Below the pieces are notes generated by a model. It searched no databases. It saw nothing but the letters and a program-made list of their open reading frames with translations, and was not told where the DNA came from. Below are positions 32,176 through 41,998 of a DNA stretch of 52,859 nt, one piece after another; the first letter of the stretch is position 1; each line of letters starts with the position of its first letter. The translations under genes were made by a program, and so were the position numbers. Location: contig JAFGVM010000029.1 in NCBI GenBank assembly GCA_016937995.1, positions 1-52,859 on the forward strand, in the 5' to 3' direction. The DNA is from Candidatus Delongbacteria bacterium. GTDB taxonomy: Bacteria > UBA4055.

Positions 32176-34644
32176 ATGATTTGTACTAAATTTTTGGATA
32201 AAATAGCTGTAAAAACAAACAATGACCAGATAAGCTATAAAGGTCTTCTTGAGAATATTGACAGATATTCAAAGTTGTTCAATGATAAAAAATATGAAAA
32301 GATAGCAATACTGTCAGAGAACAGGTTAGAGTGGTTATATTCTTTTTTTTCCGGATGGAAAAATGATTGTATCATAGTGCCGGTTGATTTCATGTCCTCA
32401 ATAGAAGATGTTGTATATATTCTTAATGACTGCAAACCCGAGCTGATCTTCTATAGTAATGGTACAAAGGAAAATTTTAAAAAGATCTCTGAAAGGCTTG
32501 ATTATAAAATTGAATCGATCAACTTTGATGATATTAATCTTACCGATGAAATTTCAACAACAGATTATACAATTACAGAAGATATTGAAAGAACAGCAGT
32601 GATCATTTATACTTCAGGTACAACTGGAAGCCCTAAAGGTGTCATGTTATCTTATAAGAATTTAATCGCAAATATTGAAGGAGTGACAAAAAATGTACCG
32701 ATTTTCACTCCAAAGAAAGAGACACTGATGCTGTTACCTCTTCATCACATTTTCCCTCTTGCAGGCACAATGCTGGCTCCTTTGGCATCAGGTGGAAGTA
32801 TTGCTATGAGCCCGTCGATGCAGTCTGAGGATGTCAAGCAGACATTGAAAGATAATGAAGTTAATATTGTCGTAGGTGTTCCCAGATTCTACGAATTGCT
32901 CTACAGGGGTATAAAATCCAAGATAGATGTAAGTTTTCTTGCAAAAAATTTATACCGTATAGTCGATCTTATCGGAAATAAAACTCTGGGTAAAATGATA
33001 TTCAAAAAAGTTCATCAGGGACTCGGGGGACATATAGAGACTTTTGTTTCAGGTGGAGCAGCTTTGAATAAGGATGTTGGTAATTTCTTTGTTACCATAG
33101 GTGTTGACGTACTTGAAGGCTTCGGTATGACAGAATCAGCACCAATGATAACTTTTACTAGACCGGGAAAGATAAAGATCGGATCAACAGGACAGGCATT
33201 ACCGGGAGTCACAGTTGAGATCAGAGACGGTGAAGTGGTTGCGAAAGGTCCAAATATCATGAAAGGTTATTATAACAGACCTGAAGAAACTGCGGCTGTT
33301 TTGAAAGACGGGTGGTTATATACAGGGGATACCGGTACTCTCGATAAAAAAGGATTTTTAAGGATCACAGGAAGAACTAAAGAGATAATCGTACTTTCTA
33401 ACGGAAAGAATATCAATCCTGTAGAACTTGAAAGTAAGCTTGATAAGCTTCAACCGTTCGTAAAAGAGGCCGCTGTTCTTATCCACGAAGAAAAACTTCA
33501 CGCTATTATCGTTCCTGATTTTCAGGGTTTCTCTGAGAAAGGTGTAATCGACATAAATAAATATTTAAAGGAAATACTCTTACCTGAATTCAATAAAGAA
33601 CTGAGTTCATACAAAAGAATAAATCAGTTCACGATAACCAGGCAGGAAATTCCTAGAACAAGGCTGAGTAAGATACAGAGATTCAAGCTGGTTGACTTGA
33701 TAAATAAGCCTGAAGTTGACAGATCAAAGATGGAACAGCCTGATTGTGAAGAATATCATGCTGTGAAAACTTACTTAGAAAGTCAGACAGATATGGATGT
33801 ATATCCTGACCAGCATATTGAGTATGATCTGGGACTTGATTCTCTGGGTAAAATAGGGTTTATCAGCTTTGTTGAGCAAACTTTTGGTGTAAAGATAGAT
33901 GAGGATAAATTATTTCATTTTCCATCCGTAAAGGAGATAGTTGATCATATAAAAGATCATAAACTTTGGCATAAATTTGAAAGCATTAACTGGACTGCTA
34001 CTTTAAAGGAAAAAGTAAATGTGAAATTACCTAAATCATGGTTCACTCAGAATTTTATTAAGAGTTTGTCCAAAAGAATGTTCAAGCTGTATTTCAGATT
34101 TGAAACCCTGGGTAGTGAAAATTTACCTGAAGGACCTTTTATTATTGCTCCTAATCATCAAAGCTATATTGACGGTTTATTCGTGGCTTCAGGTATAAAA
34201 AGAAATATTATGAAGGATACATTCTTTTACGCCAAGAAAAAACATGTTAAGAACTGGTTCCTTAAGATGATGGCAAAAAAGAACAATGTAATAGTAATGG
34301 ACGTAAATAATGATCTAAAAGGGTCTATTCAGAAGATGGCTGAAGTCTTGAAGAGAAAGAAGAATATTATAATTTTTCCGGAAGGCACCAGATCAAAGAC
34401 CGGTGAGATAGGAGAGTTTAAAAAGACATTTGCGATATTGAGTAAGGAGTTGAATGTACCTGTGGTTCCGGTAGCTATCAACGGGGCTTATAATGCATTG
34501 TCATCAGGATCGATCTTCCCAAGACCATTCACGAAAGTTAAAGTCGATTTTCTTGAACCGGTAAAACCTGATGGATTGACAGTAGATTCAATTGTAGAAA
34601 AAGTCAGAGGTGTGATATTAAACAAGATAATTGAGAACGAATAA
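32176..34644 (+). CDS. AMP-dependent acyl synthetase - acyl carrier - PlsC acyltransferase fusion
   Basis: Three domains lie in one 822-residue chain. Residues 1-500 are an adenylate-forming acyl-CoA/ACP synthetase (TSGTTGSPKGVMLS, about 146-160; GFGMTESAPM; GWLYTGDTG; GRTKEIIVLSNGKNI). About 515-590 is an acyl-carrier domain with the phosphopantetheine serine in LGLDSLGKIGF (about 553-563). About 620-822 is a PlsC/LPLAT acyltransferase (APNHQSYIDG with the HxxxxD motif, about 657-666; FPEGTRSKTGEIGEF). It should activate a fatty acid, hold it on its own carrier, and transfer it to lysophospholipid or glycerol-3-phosphate lipids. E. coli Aas has the order acyltransferase-synthetase and no ACP, so the order here is reversed. 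GAGGT lies 7 bases before the ATG. Confidence 0.9.
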   Translation: MICTKFLDKIAVKTNNDQISYKGLLENIDRYSKLFNDKKYEKIAILSENRLEWLYSFFSGWKNDCIIVPVDFMSSIEDVVYILNDCKPELIFYSNGTKENFKKISERLDYKIESINFDDINLTDEISTTDYTITEDIERTAVIIYTSGTTGSPKGVMLSYKNLIANIEGVTKNVPIFTPKKETLMLLPLHHIFPLAGTMLAPLASGGSIAMSPSMQSEDVKQTLKDNEVNIVVGVPRFYELLYRGIKSKIDVSFLAKNLYRIVDLIGNKTLGKMIFKKVHQGLGGHIETFVSGGAALNKDVGNFFVTIGVDVLEGFGMTESAPMITFTRPGKIKIGSTGQALPGVTVEIRDGEVVAKGPNIMKGYYNRPEETAAVLKDGWLYTGDTGTLDKKGFLRITGRTKEIIVLSNGKNINPVELESKLDKLQPFVKEAAVLIHEEKLHAIIVPDFQGFSEKGVIDINKYLKEILLPEFNKELSSYKRINQFTITRQEIPRTRLSKIQRFKLVDLINKPEVDRSKMEQPDCEEYHAVKTYLESQTDMDVYPDQHIEYDLGLDSLGKIGFISFVEQTFGVKIDEDKLFHFPSVKEIVDHIKDHKLWHKFESINWTATLKEKVNVKLPKSWFTQNFIKSLSKRMFKLYFRFETLGSENLPEGPFIIAPNHQSYIDGLFVASGIKRNIMKDTFFYAKKKHVKNWFLKMMAKKNNVIVMDVNNDLKGSIQKMAEVLKRKKNIIIFPEGTRSKTGEIGEFKKTFAILSKELNVPVVPVAINGAYNALSSGSIFPRPFTKVKVDFLEPVKPDGLTVDSIVEKVRGVILNKIIENE

Positions 34645-34756
34645 TTTAATATTGTGATATTTATCTTGAATATTCTCATTTTTTTTAGTATGTTATCATA
34701 AGATATAAATAGTCTTACTTTAAATAATAGTTAAAACAATGTTTCAGGAGATCCAA

Positions 34757-36427
34757 ATGAATACTGATATCGAAATTGCAAAAGCAGCAAAGATAGAACA
34801 TATCTCAAAAATCGCTCAAAAATTGAATATTCCTGAAGAAGATCTGGAATATTATGGAAAGTATAAGGCTAAATTGCCATTACATTTTATAGATCTGGAA
34901 AAAGTAAAAAAGAGTAAACTGATATTAGTTTCAGCGATCACTCCTACTCCAGCTGGAGAGGGTAAAACAACTGTTTCTATAGGCTTAAGTCAGGGATTAA
35001 ATCTTTTAGGCAAAAAAGCAACGGTTGTCCTTAGAGAACCGTCTTTAGGGCCGGTATTTGGAATAAAAGGTGGAGCAGCCGGTGGTGGTCATGCTCAGGT
35101 TTTACCTATGGAAGACATAAATTTACATTTTACAGGTGATCTGAATGCTATTGAAAAGGCAAATAATTTACTTGCAGCGATCATAGACAACGAAATTCAG
35201 AGTAAAAAAGATGAGCTGGACCTGGACCCCAGAACTATCAGCTGGAGAAGGGTCATGGATATGAATGACCGCTCTCTTAGAGATATTGTGATAGGACTTG
35301 GTGGTACACTTAGCGGAATTCCAAGAGAAACCGGATTTGATATAGTAGCAGCATCTGAGATCATGGCAGCTTTATGTTTAAGTGATGATCTGATGGACCT
35401 TAAAAGAAAACTGGGTGAAATATTTGTTGGATATACCCGTTCAAAGAAACCTGTTTATGTTAAGGATCTGAAAGTAAATGGAGCAATGGCTGCTTTATTA
35501 AAAGATGCGATCAAACCGAATTTAGTGCAAACAATTGGCGGATTCCCCGCAATTATTCATGGTGGACCATTTGCAAATATTGCTCAAGGAACAAATTCAG
35601 TTATAGCAACAAGGATGGGTCTGAGTTTAAGCGATTATGTTGTGACCGAAGCAGGTTTTGGTTTTGATCTGGGAGCAGAAAAATTCTTTGATATTAAATG
35701 TGTTTCAGCCGGATTGAGTCCAAGTGCAACAGTATTAGTTGCTACTGTTAGAGCATTAAAATTTCATGGTGGAGTTAAGCTTAAGGATCTCCAAAATGAA
35801 AATCTTGAAGCATTAAAGGAAGGAATGGTTAATTTAGAGAAACATCTTGAAAATATGGCTCATTTTAACATTTGTTCAGTAGTTGCAATTAATAGATTTC
35901 CATCGGATACGGACGAAGAGATCAGAATGATAAAAGAATTTGTTGAAAACAAAGGTTATCTGGTCGCTGTGGCAAATGTGTGGGAAAAAGGTGGGGAAGG
36001 AGGACTAGACCTGGCAAAAGCTGTATTGAATGTAGCTGAAATGTGTAATAATAAGTTTACTCCATTGTATGAATGGGATTGGTCAATTGAAGATAAGATC
36101 GAGAAAGTTGCGAAAACTATTTATGGTGCTGAAGCTGTTGATTACAGACCACAGGCATTGAATGATATTAAACGAATTCAAAAACTAGGATTGGATAAGT
36201 TGCCTATTTGTATAGCTAAGACACAAAAATCTCTTTCTGACAATCCGCATTTATTAGGCAGACCCAAAGATTTCATTGTAACTGTAAGAGAAATTCAAAT
36301 ATCTTCCGGTGCAGGATTTTTAGTGCCCATCACCGGTGACATTATGCGAATGCCAGGTTTACCGGAGGTTCCAGCCGCGATGAACATAGATATAGATAAT
36401 GAAGGGAATATTAGCGGACTTTTTTAG
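34757..36427 (+). CDS. fhs: Formate-tetrahydrofolate ligase
   Basis: Makes 10-formyl-THF from formate, THF and ATP, the entry step of C1 metabolism or the methyl branch of the Wood-Ljungdahl pathway. The ATG at 34757 is chosen because AGGAG is 6 bases upstream and it gives the usual 556 residues; the in-frame ATG 34739 has no site. Motifs are TPTPAGEGKTTVSIGL (P-loop, about 66-81), REPSLGPVFGIKGGAAGGG and EAGFGFDLGAEKF. No other C1 genes are adjacent, so purine and formyl-methionine supply is as likely as acetogenesis. Confidence 0.96.
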   Translation: MNTDIEIAKAAKIEHISKIAQKLNIPEEDLEYYGKYKAKLPLHFIDLEKVKKSKLILVSAITPTPAGEGKTTVSIGLSQGLNLLGKKATVVLREPSLGPVFGIKGGAAGGGHAQVLPMEDINLHFTGDLNAIEKANNLLAAIIDNEIQSKKDELDLDPRTISWRRVMDMNDRSLRDIVIGLGGTLSGIPRETGFDIVAASEIMAALCLSDDLMDLKRKLGEIFVGYTRSKKPVYVKDLKVNGAMAALLKDAIKPNLVQTIGGFPAIIHGGPFANIAQGTNSVIATRMGLSLSDYVVTEAGFGFDLGAEKFFDIKCVSAGLSPSATVLVATVRALKFHGGVKLKDLQNENLEALKEGMVNLEKHLENMAHFNICSVVAINRFPSDTDEEIRMIKEFVENKGYLVAVANVWEKGGEGGLDLAKAVLNVAEMCNNKFTPLYEWDWSIEDKIEKVAKTIYGAEAVDYRPQALNDIKRIQKLGLDKLPICIAKTQKSLSDNPHLLGRPKDFIVTVREIQISSGAGFLVPITGDIMRMPGLPEVPAAMNIDIDNEGNISGLF

Positions 36428-36495
36428 GTATGTGTTATATTGTAGAAATTATTTTATATTATAAAAAATAAAATTTATAATAAAGTGGAAATAAT

Positions 36496-37407
36496 ATGAA
36501 ATTGAAAAATTTAAAAATGAAACCTTTTAACACATCTTTGATGGGTGTTATAAAGGGAGTTTCAGATTACTACGGTTATAATTACAGCGATGCTTTTATT
36601 TTTGGAGCTACAGGTCAGGCATTTATGATAAATATTCATAAAAAGTTGTGTCCCAGTGGACCATATTGCTGGAATATGACAAAATTTACTGAATTACTAA
36701 GACATATGGGTATAATTATGGAGGATCTTGGTTTTTTCCCTCCAACAATTGTGAAACAGGCCAGAGGTAAAGTAGAAGCAATAATAAGATCCAAGATAGA
36801 TAATAGAATTCCCTGTTCAATGCTGAATTTGGATAATCAGTTAATTTACGGTTATGAAAGTGAAGGACTATTATGCTATCAACCATGGCCGAAAATGAAA
36901 TTTCCACCTGCTAAATTATCATACGGCACATGGGAAGAACTTGGAGAAGACTTCCATGTTAATTTTTATTCTTTCCTAAAGATCGAGCATATTCATATAA
37001 AAAAAATTATTCTTGAAAGTATTATTTATGCTATTGAACTTTTCGATAGTTCAGAAAGTTATTCCTGGGAGCATTACGGGATGGGTTTTGATGCATATGA
37101 CAATTTTATTGATGCAGTAAAAAAAGGTTATGGCGATTCTCACGGTAACTGGTGGAATGCCAAAGTATGGAGTGAATGCCGTTCTATGGCAAAAGACTAT
37201 ATGAATGAAATATCTGAACTCTATGATCTTGAGACCAAAGAATTTATGCAGGATATTGCCTATATATACGAACAGATCGGAAATTATCTTGATAAAATAT
37301 CAAATAGAGAATTGGATGTACTTCAAAAAGTAAAGTTACTAGAAAAAACACGAGAGCTTGAGATAGAGAATCTTAACAATTTGAAGGAATTGGTCATAAA
37401 ATTATAG
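36496..37407 (+). CDS. Hypothetical protein with a possible BtrH/C39-peptidase-like N-terminus
   Basis: The 303-residue protein begins SLMGVIKGVSDYYGYNYSDAFIFGATGQAFMINIHKKLCPSGPYCWNM (key residues G17, G41, H48, C52, C58), resembling proteins with a papain-like BtrH_N fold in which a small hydrophobic core precedes LCPSGP. The remainder is helical with WGNAKVW-like and Glu/Lys-rich segments and a coiled coil at the end (about 270-300). No signal peptide or membrane segment. It may be an acyl- or amino-transferase-like enzyme; I cannot assign a substrate. It follows fhs by 68 bases and ends at a terminator. Confidence 0.6.
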   Translation: MKLKNLKMKPFNTSLMGVIKGVSDYYGYNYSDAFIFGATGQAFMINIHKKLCPSGPYCWNMTKFTELLRHMGIIMEDLGFFPPTIVKQARGKVEAIIRSKIDNRIPCSMLNLDNQLIYGYESEGLLCYQPWPKMKFPPAKLSYGTWEELGEDFHVNFYSFLKIEHIHIKKIILESIIYAIELFDSSESYSWEHYGMGFDAYDNFIDAVKKGYGDSHGNWWNAKVWSECRSMAKDYMNEISELYDLETKEFMQDIAYIYEQIGNYLDKISNRELDVLQKVKLLEKTRELEIENLNNLKELVIKL

Positions 37408-37458
37408 TATCAGTAAATTTTTTACTGATGAATTGCATTTTCAGTTTATTGTACCATG

Positions 37459-37486
37459 AAAAAAGGGCGTTATTCATAACGCCCTT
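37459..37486. terminator. Bidirectional terminator (GGGCGTTA hairpin)
   Basis: The arms GGGCGTTA (37465-37472) and TAACGCCC (37477-37484) enclose TTCA. The T run is best on the minus strand, so it ends the ruvA operon; it can also serve the gene at 36496. Confidence 0.85.
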
Positions 37487-37502
37487 AAATATAACTTCTA
37501 AT

Positions 37503-38099
37503 TTATTTCTTCATTCTGTTCTGCAGAGCAAATCTTATGATCTCCTGTGTAGAGATATCTTTTCCGTGTTCTTTGACTATTTTAGCAACAGCAGCATTGG
37601 CATCACTGTTCTTGTATCCCAGCTGAACCAGAGCTGAAACCGCCTCTGAGTTACTGCTTACTGCACCAATATTTATAACATCAGATATGTCACCTGCCGC
37701 ACCTATTTTTTCCTGAAGTTCGAACACGATCTTCTGAGCTTTCTTTTTACCTATTCCATGAGCCTGTGAAATAATGTCAACGTCTCCGGTAGCTATCGCA
37801 TTGTATAATCTGTCATATTTTATCTCAGATAATAACTGCATCGCTGTTTTTGCTCCGATACCGTTTACACTGCTTAGAATTATAAAGACTTCTTTTTCCT
37901 GCTTGTCAATGAAACCGAAAAGGGACATATCATCTTCTCTTACTTTAAAAACAGTATGAAAAACCTGTTTTTTGTTAATGTCAGGCAACTTGGAATAAGT
38001 GTAAGAGGAAATATTCAGTGAATATCCAACACCTGCACAGTTTACTATTACTTTTCCAGGTTCCTTAAAAAGAATATCACCTATTATCATCTCTATCAT
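37503..38099 (-). CDS. ruvA: Holliday junction branch-migration protein RuvA
   Basis: The 198-residue RuvA has the OB-fold start (MIEMIIGDILFKEPGKVIVNCAGVGYSL), helix-hairpin-helix segments LLSEIKYDRLYNAIATGDV and AHGIGKKKAQKIVFEL, and the C-terminal UBA-like domain that contacts RuvB (AVSALVQLGYKNSDANAAV). It binds four-way junctions. It is the last gene of the SLT-trx-greA-yebC-ruvC-ruvA operon. ruvB is not in the window. Confidence 0.97.
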   Translation of the reverse strand: MIEMIIGDILFKEPGKVIVNCAGVGYSLNISSYTYSKLPDINKKQVFHTVFKVREDDMSLFGFIDKQEKEVFIILSSVNGIGAKTAMQLLSEIKYDRLYNAIATGDVDIISQAHGIGKKKAQKIVFELQEKIGAAGDISDVINIGAVSSNSEAVSALVQLGYKNSDANAAVAKIVKEHGKDISTQEIIRFALQNRMKK

Positions 38100-38118
38100 T
38101 GTTTATCCTAAAAAGTTG

Positions 38119-38610
38119 TTACTTTTTTATCGCATTTCTGAATTTGAGTGTCTGGAGTAATGATAATGCAATTGCAACGGCATCAGTTGCATCATTCGGC
38201 TTAGGTATTTTATCGAGTTTTAGAATTGATTTTACCATGAATTGCACTTGTTCTTTGGTAGCATTCCCGGTACCTGAAATATTTTGTTTGACCTCTTTTG
38301 GAGAAAATTCACGGACATTCAGATTCGCTATTGCTCCAGCTATGATCGCTGCACCACGGGCATGTCCAAGTTTCAATGCAGACTGAACATTCTTGCCTAC
38401 GAAAACTGTTTCAACAGCCATCTCATGAGGTTCCAGAGATGCAATAACTTCGGATACACCCTCAAAGATCGTTCTAAGCCTTACAGGCATTGTATCTTTT
38501 GGAGATGTCCTTATCACACCCAATTCGATCAAATGAATGATATTATTTTTTAGCTCCAGAACACCATAGCCTGTACAACTGATCCCCGGATCGATACCAA
38601 GTACTCTCAT
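38119..38610 (-). CDS. ruvC: Holliday junction resolvase RuvC
   Basis: The 163-residue RuvC begins MRVLGIDPGISCTGYGV (D7 is the first catalytic acid), has VETVFVGKNVQSALKLGHARG (Glu of the second motif) and the C-terminal NDATDAVAIAL acid cluster. It cuts Holliday junctions symmetrically. yebC immediately precedes it, stop adjacent to the ruvC start. Confidence 0.97.
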   Translation of the reverse strand: MRVLGIDPGISCTGYGVLELKNNIIHLIELGVIRTSPKDTMPVRLRTIFEGVSEVIASLEPHEMAVETVFVGKNVQSALKLGHARGAAIIAGAIANLNVREFSPKEVKQNISGTGNATKEQVQFMVKSILKLDKIPKPNDATDAVAIALSLLQTLKFRNAIKK

Positions 38611-39351
38611 TTATTCCTGATCCATATCAGCTTCATCTATATCAGCATTGGAGTATACATCATCAACATCATCAAGTGCTTCAAGAGCATCGATCAATTT
38701 CATCAATTGTTCAACTTTATCTGATGGGACAGCTATATTATTATCTGCAACCATTGTGAGTTCATTCGATTCAAAAGTATATTTTGATTCAAGCGAATCA
38801 CAAACGCTCAGATAATCTTTATATTCAGTATAAACTACATATTTACCATCTTCATTGACCATATCCTCAGCTCCGGCTTCCAAAGCATCCTCCATAACCT
38901 GATCTTCGTCCAAACCTTCGGAGTCGATTATGATCATACCTTTTTTGTGGAACATCCATGCTACTGAACCACTTTCACCAAGATTACCGCCATATTTATT
39001 AAAAGCGAAACGAACTTCTGCAACAGTTCTAACTTTATTATCGGTCATGGCTTCAACTATTATTGCCACACCTCCTGGTCCATATCCTTCGTATACAAGA
39101 TCTTCATATGTTACACCGGGCAATTCTCCCGCCCCCTTTAATTTAGCTCTGGTTATAGTATCAAGAGGCATATTTGCATCTTTTCCTTTTTGTATAGCTA
39201 CTTTTAACCGTGGATTTGCATCCTCGTTACTGCCACCTAATTTTGCTGCGACAGTTATCTCCTTGATCAATTTTGTAAATATCTTTCCTTTAGCTGCATC
39301 AATTTTTTCTTTTTTTCTACGGATCGTTGCCCATTTAGAGTGCCCGGACAT
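38611..39351 (-). CDS. yebC: YebC/PmpR family DNA-binding transcriptional regulator or translation factor
   Basis: 246 residues with the family start MSGHSKWATIRRKKEKIDAAKGKIF and KGGSNEDANPRL, YEGYGPGGVAIIVEAMTDN, GNLGESGSVAWMF. YebC was described as a DNA-binding regulator of recombination genes such as ruvC; recent work on members links them to relieving ribosome stalling on prolines. The position next to ruvC/ruvA is the common arrangement. Confidence 0.96.
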   Translation of the reverse strand: MSGHSKWATIRRKKEKIDAAKGKIFTKLIKEITVAAKLGGSNEDANPRLKVAIQKGKDANMPLDTITRAKLKGAGELPGVTYEDLVYEGYGPGGVAIIVEAMTDNKVRTVAEVRFAFNKYGGNLGESGSVAWMFHKKGMIIIDSEGLDEDQVMEDALEAGAEDMVNEDGKYVVYTEYKDYLSVCDSLESKYTFESNELTMVADNNIAVPSDKVEQLMKLIDALEALDDVDDVYSNADIDEADMDQE

Positions 39352-39372
39352 AAAAATGCTCCAAAATAAATT

Positions 39373-39837
39373 TTACGATGTTATTTCTAATATTTCAAAT
39401 TCTATTTCGCCTATCGGAATAGTGATCATAAATCTGTCTCCGACTTTTTTACCGAGAAGACCTTTGCCGATAGGGGAGTCTGCAGAAATTTTACCCTCAA
39501 TCGGGTCTGCTTCAGCTTGTGATACTATAGTATACTCAAGGTCCTTATTTCTGGTATGATCTTTTATTTTGACCTTGTTAAGCATTCTTATTACATTGTT
39601 TTTTATCTTATCCCTTGAGATTATTTGTGAAGATGCAATATAATTTTCCAATTCACCGATCCGGATATCTATACGTGAAAGATCTTCTCTGGCAGCCTTA
39701 TAATCTCCATTTTCTTTTAGGTCACCCAGCTTTCTTGCTTCATTGACTCTGTCCAGGATCTCAGCTCTTTGAATGTGTTTCATATCGTAGAGTTTCTTTA
39801 CAAGATCCTTCATACCTTCTTCAGTTACATAATTCAT
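39373..39837 (-). CDS. greA: Transcription elongation factor GreA
   Basis: 154 residues, normal for GreA. The N-terminal coiled coil (RVNEARKLGDLKENGDYKAAREDLSRI) inserts into the RNA polymerase channel; D/E at its tip are present (GDLKENGDYKAA). The C-terminal FKBP-like part includes IEGKISADSPIGKGLLGKKVGD. Rescues backtracked polymerase. Its start overlaps the previous gene by four bases (ATGA), so translation is coupled. Confidence 0.96.
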   Translation of the reverse strand: MNYVTEEGMKDLVKKLYDMKHIQRAEILDRVNEARKLGDLKENGDYKAAREDLSRIDIRIGELENYIASSQIISRDKIKNNVIRMLNKVKIKDHTRNKDLEYTIVSQAEADPIEGKISADSPIGKGLLGKKVGDRFMITIPIGEIEFEILEITS

Positions 39838-40598
39838 TTTTTTGATCCTTTGGTATCTTTTTTCTTAACGAACTTGGATTTATCGACAAGATCTGAGATC
39901 TTTTCCATTTCTTCCTGAGCCTTTTTCTCTAATTCAGTTTTAGGAGCCAGATCAACTACTTTCATCAGGTACAAATAACCTTTATCAAAGTTACCGTTAT
40001 CAATATTTAATTTTGCCTGATCAAAATATGACTGAGCTTTTTTCATATCATCTTCTTTACTTGGTGCCTTAGATTTACCTTCAATTTTTTCGATCTCTTT
40101 TAGGGTATTAGTGACATTTTTGCCAAGCTCGTTAGGAATCCCTGATATCAGATCAAAAGCATCCTTAGCACCCTCAATATCTCCCAGTTTCCAAAGCTGA
40201 GTTCCCAAGGTGTAATATATCTCGTATAATCCATTAAAAACATTTGCTGGCTGGATGTAAACGACTTTAACAGATAATTTTCTTTTAGGATTAAAATCCT
40301 GTAAAATGAACATTGGGATGTCTGTGATCTTGTATGATTTCAATCTCTCTGAATTTTCTTTTGTAGTTACGTTCAACTGTACCATAATAAATTTATCAGC
40401 CAGACAGTCTAATTCTCCCTGAGATATCACATAGCTTAGCTTTAAACTTTCTTTCTGCTTAGGGGATATATAAAGGAATAATATTGGTTTTTCCAGTTTT
40501 TCTGCTTCTTTAATACCATCTTCATAACTTCTGTACCAATCTAACCCGAACAGTGAAAAGGAAAGCATCAGTAATATAACAGTGATATTCTTGAACAT
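39834..40598 (-). CDS. Periplasmic thioredoxin-fold protein without CxxC, with C-terminal repeats
   Basis: A signal peptide (MFKNITVILLMLSFSLFG, cut near LFG) is followed by a thioredoxin-like fold: YRSYEDGIKEAEKLEKPILFLYISPKQKESLKL. The usual CxxC is replaced by SPKQKE, so no disulfide redox function is expected. Residues 140-230 look like TPR-like repeats (GDIEGAKDAFDLISG; NFDKGYLYLMKVVDLAP). The tail is very lysine-rich. Function unknown; the operon partner is the lytic transglycosylase, so an envelope role is plausible. 254 residues. Confidence 0.75.
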   Translation of the reverse strand: MFKNITVILLMLSFSLFGLDWYRSYEDGIKEAEKLEKPILFLYISPKQKESLKLSYVISQGELDCLADKFIMVQLNVTTKENSERLKSYKITDIPMFILQDFNPKRKLSVKVVYIQPANVFNGLYEIYYTLGTQLWKLGDIEGAKDAFDLISGIPNELGKNVTNTLKEIEKIEGKSKAPSKEDDMKKAQSYFDQAKLNIDNGNFDKGYLYLMKVVDLAPKTELEKKAQEEMEKISDLVDKSKFVKKKDTKGSKK

Positions 40599-40606
40599 TT
40601 TATAAC

Positions 40607-41818
40607 CTACTTTTTTGTATAAAGTTTTTTTCTGTCATGAACTCTCTCAAGATAATCACGACCTTCTTTAGGTATTGATTTATCTGAAATAAGTATCTCA
40701 TATGTTTCTTCATCAGATTTATTGAAAAGATCTCTTGGTTTGTAAGCTTTATTCAAGATCGTTCCCATTCCCTGATTATAGGATGAAACTGTATAGTATT
40801 CATTCTTAATTACACTGCTTGCTTTACCGTGTTTTTTCTTTTCGATCCTGTTCCACCAGTTATTAAGCCATTTTACGTACCATGTCCCCATAGCAAGATT
40901 ATTTTCCGGGTTGAAAAGATATTCAGGTTCAACAATTTTATCTTTACCGAAAAGAGCTTTATGAGCATCTCTTCCGGCTTGAGACGGGATTATCTGCATT
41001 AGACCGCAAGCCATTGGCGTTCCATCAGGTCTTCTTGAAAAGGCTTTTGGATTAAAGGCTGATTCAGTGTGTATCAGAGCCATAACTAAGGCCGGGTCAA
41101 GATCGTTCTTTTTACTGTATTTTTCAATCAGGTCCATATATTTCTTTGCTCTGATCTGAATACTGTTAGGTACCATCTCCAGGGTAACAGTATATTTAGT
41201 CCTTGCTCTACCATCATCACCAAGTATAACTTCTTTCTTAAGTTTTTTCTCAACGGTCTTCTTGACAAATTCTTTTTGATTTTCTTCTGTTACAACCTTT
41301 TCCTCTTTCTTAGGAACAGAAGTTATAGGTTCTTTAAATTCAACTTTTTTCTTGGGTTTAACATAATTCGCATCCTGTTCAAATTTAATCTGCCCCTGAA
41401 GTAATTTTCGCTGTGTTCCTTCTTCTTTGGCAGCAAGTAACTCCTCGAATCTTTTTTGTATCTGAGCTTCTGATTTTGCTTTGTCGTCAGTATCAACGAT
41501 TGTAGCTATTTCTACATAATTATTTTCAAAATCAACAACACTTAAAGCTTTCAGGTCATTGCTGTATTCTGCCCATGCTTTTGGAGTACTGCCGGTATAT
41601 TCTCCCCATTGACCACGGACTTTATTCACATATTCCTTCCACTCTTTTCTTTCTTTTTCAACTCTAAGTTTATATGCGTCAAGTTCCGCATCTCTTTCCT
41701 GTTTCCATTTGCCTACATCTTCGGAAGCCATCTTCTTATATTTTTCCAGATCAGACTCCTGTCCGAAAACTGAAATTACGAATGAGAAGATACAAAGTAA
41801 AAAAACTGATTTTTTCAT
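40607..41818 (-). CDS. MltC-like lytic murein transglycosylase (SLT domain)
   Basis: The start is the ATG at 41818, with GGAG 6 bases upstream; four further codons upstream are in frame but unsupported. The signal peptide (MKKSVFLLCIFSFVISVFG) leads into a highly charged central region (about 20-180). The SLT domain (about 220-390) has the catalytic Glu in ALIHTESAFNPKAFSR, GLMQIIP and NLAMGTWYVKWL, plus SSYNQGMGTIL. It cleaves peptidoglycan, forming 1,6-anhydro ends. 403 residues. First gene of the six-gene minus-strand operon. Confidence 0.9.
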   Translation of the reverse strand: MKKSVFLLCIFSFVISVFGQESDLEKYKKMASEDVGKWKQERDAELDAYKLRVEKERKEWKEYVNKVRGQWGEYTGSTPKAWAEYSNDLKALSVVDFENNYVEIATIVDTDDKAKSEAQIQKRFEELLAAKEEGTQRKLLQGQIKFEQDANYVKPKKKVEFKEPITSVPKKEEKVVTEENQKEFVKKTVEKKLKKEVILGDDGRARTKYTVTLEMVPNSIQIRAKKYMDLIEKYSKKNDLDPALVMALIHTESAFNPKAFSRRPDGTPMACGLMQIIPSQAGRDAHKALFGKDKIVEPEYLFNPENNLAMGTWYVKWLNNWWNRIEKKKHGKASSVIKNEYYTVSSYNQGMGTILNKAYKPRDLFNKSDEETYEILISDKSIPKEGRDYLERVHDRKKLYTKK

Positions 41819-41998
41819 AACATACTCCATGAAATTGTTTTATTCACGTTCCTAATTAATAGAAAAAGGCCACAGTATAGCCTTTGAGTGTTAACTTAGT
41901 CAAATTTTAAGTAAAAATCAACTTGAAAAAAAGATATTAAAGTTATATCTATACCGACGTAAAGTAAAATATATCCTGATATTTAACGGAGGATCAAA

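Noticed and set aside
38930-39559. Plus-strand 209-residue frame over yebC/greA
   Set aside because: It is the antisense shadow of two well-recognised genes and has no RBS.
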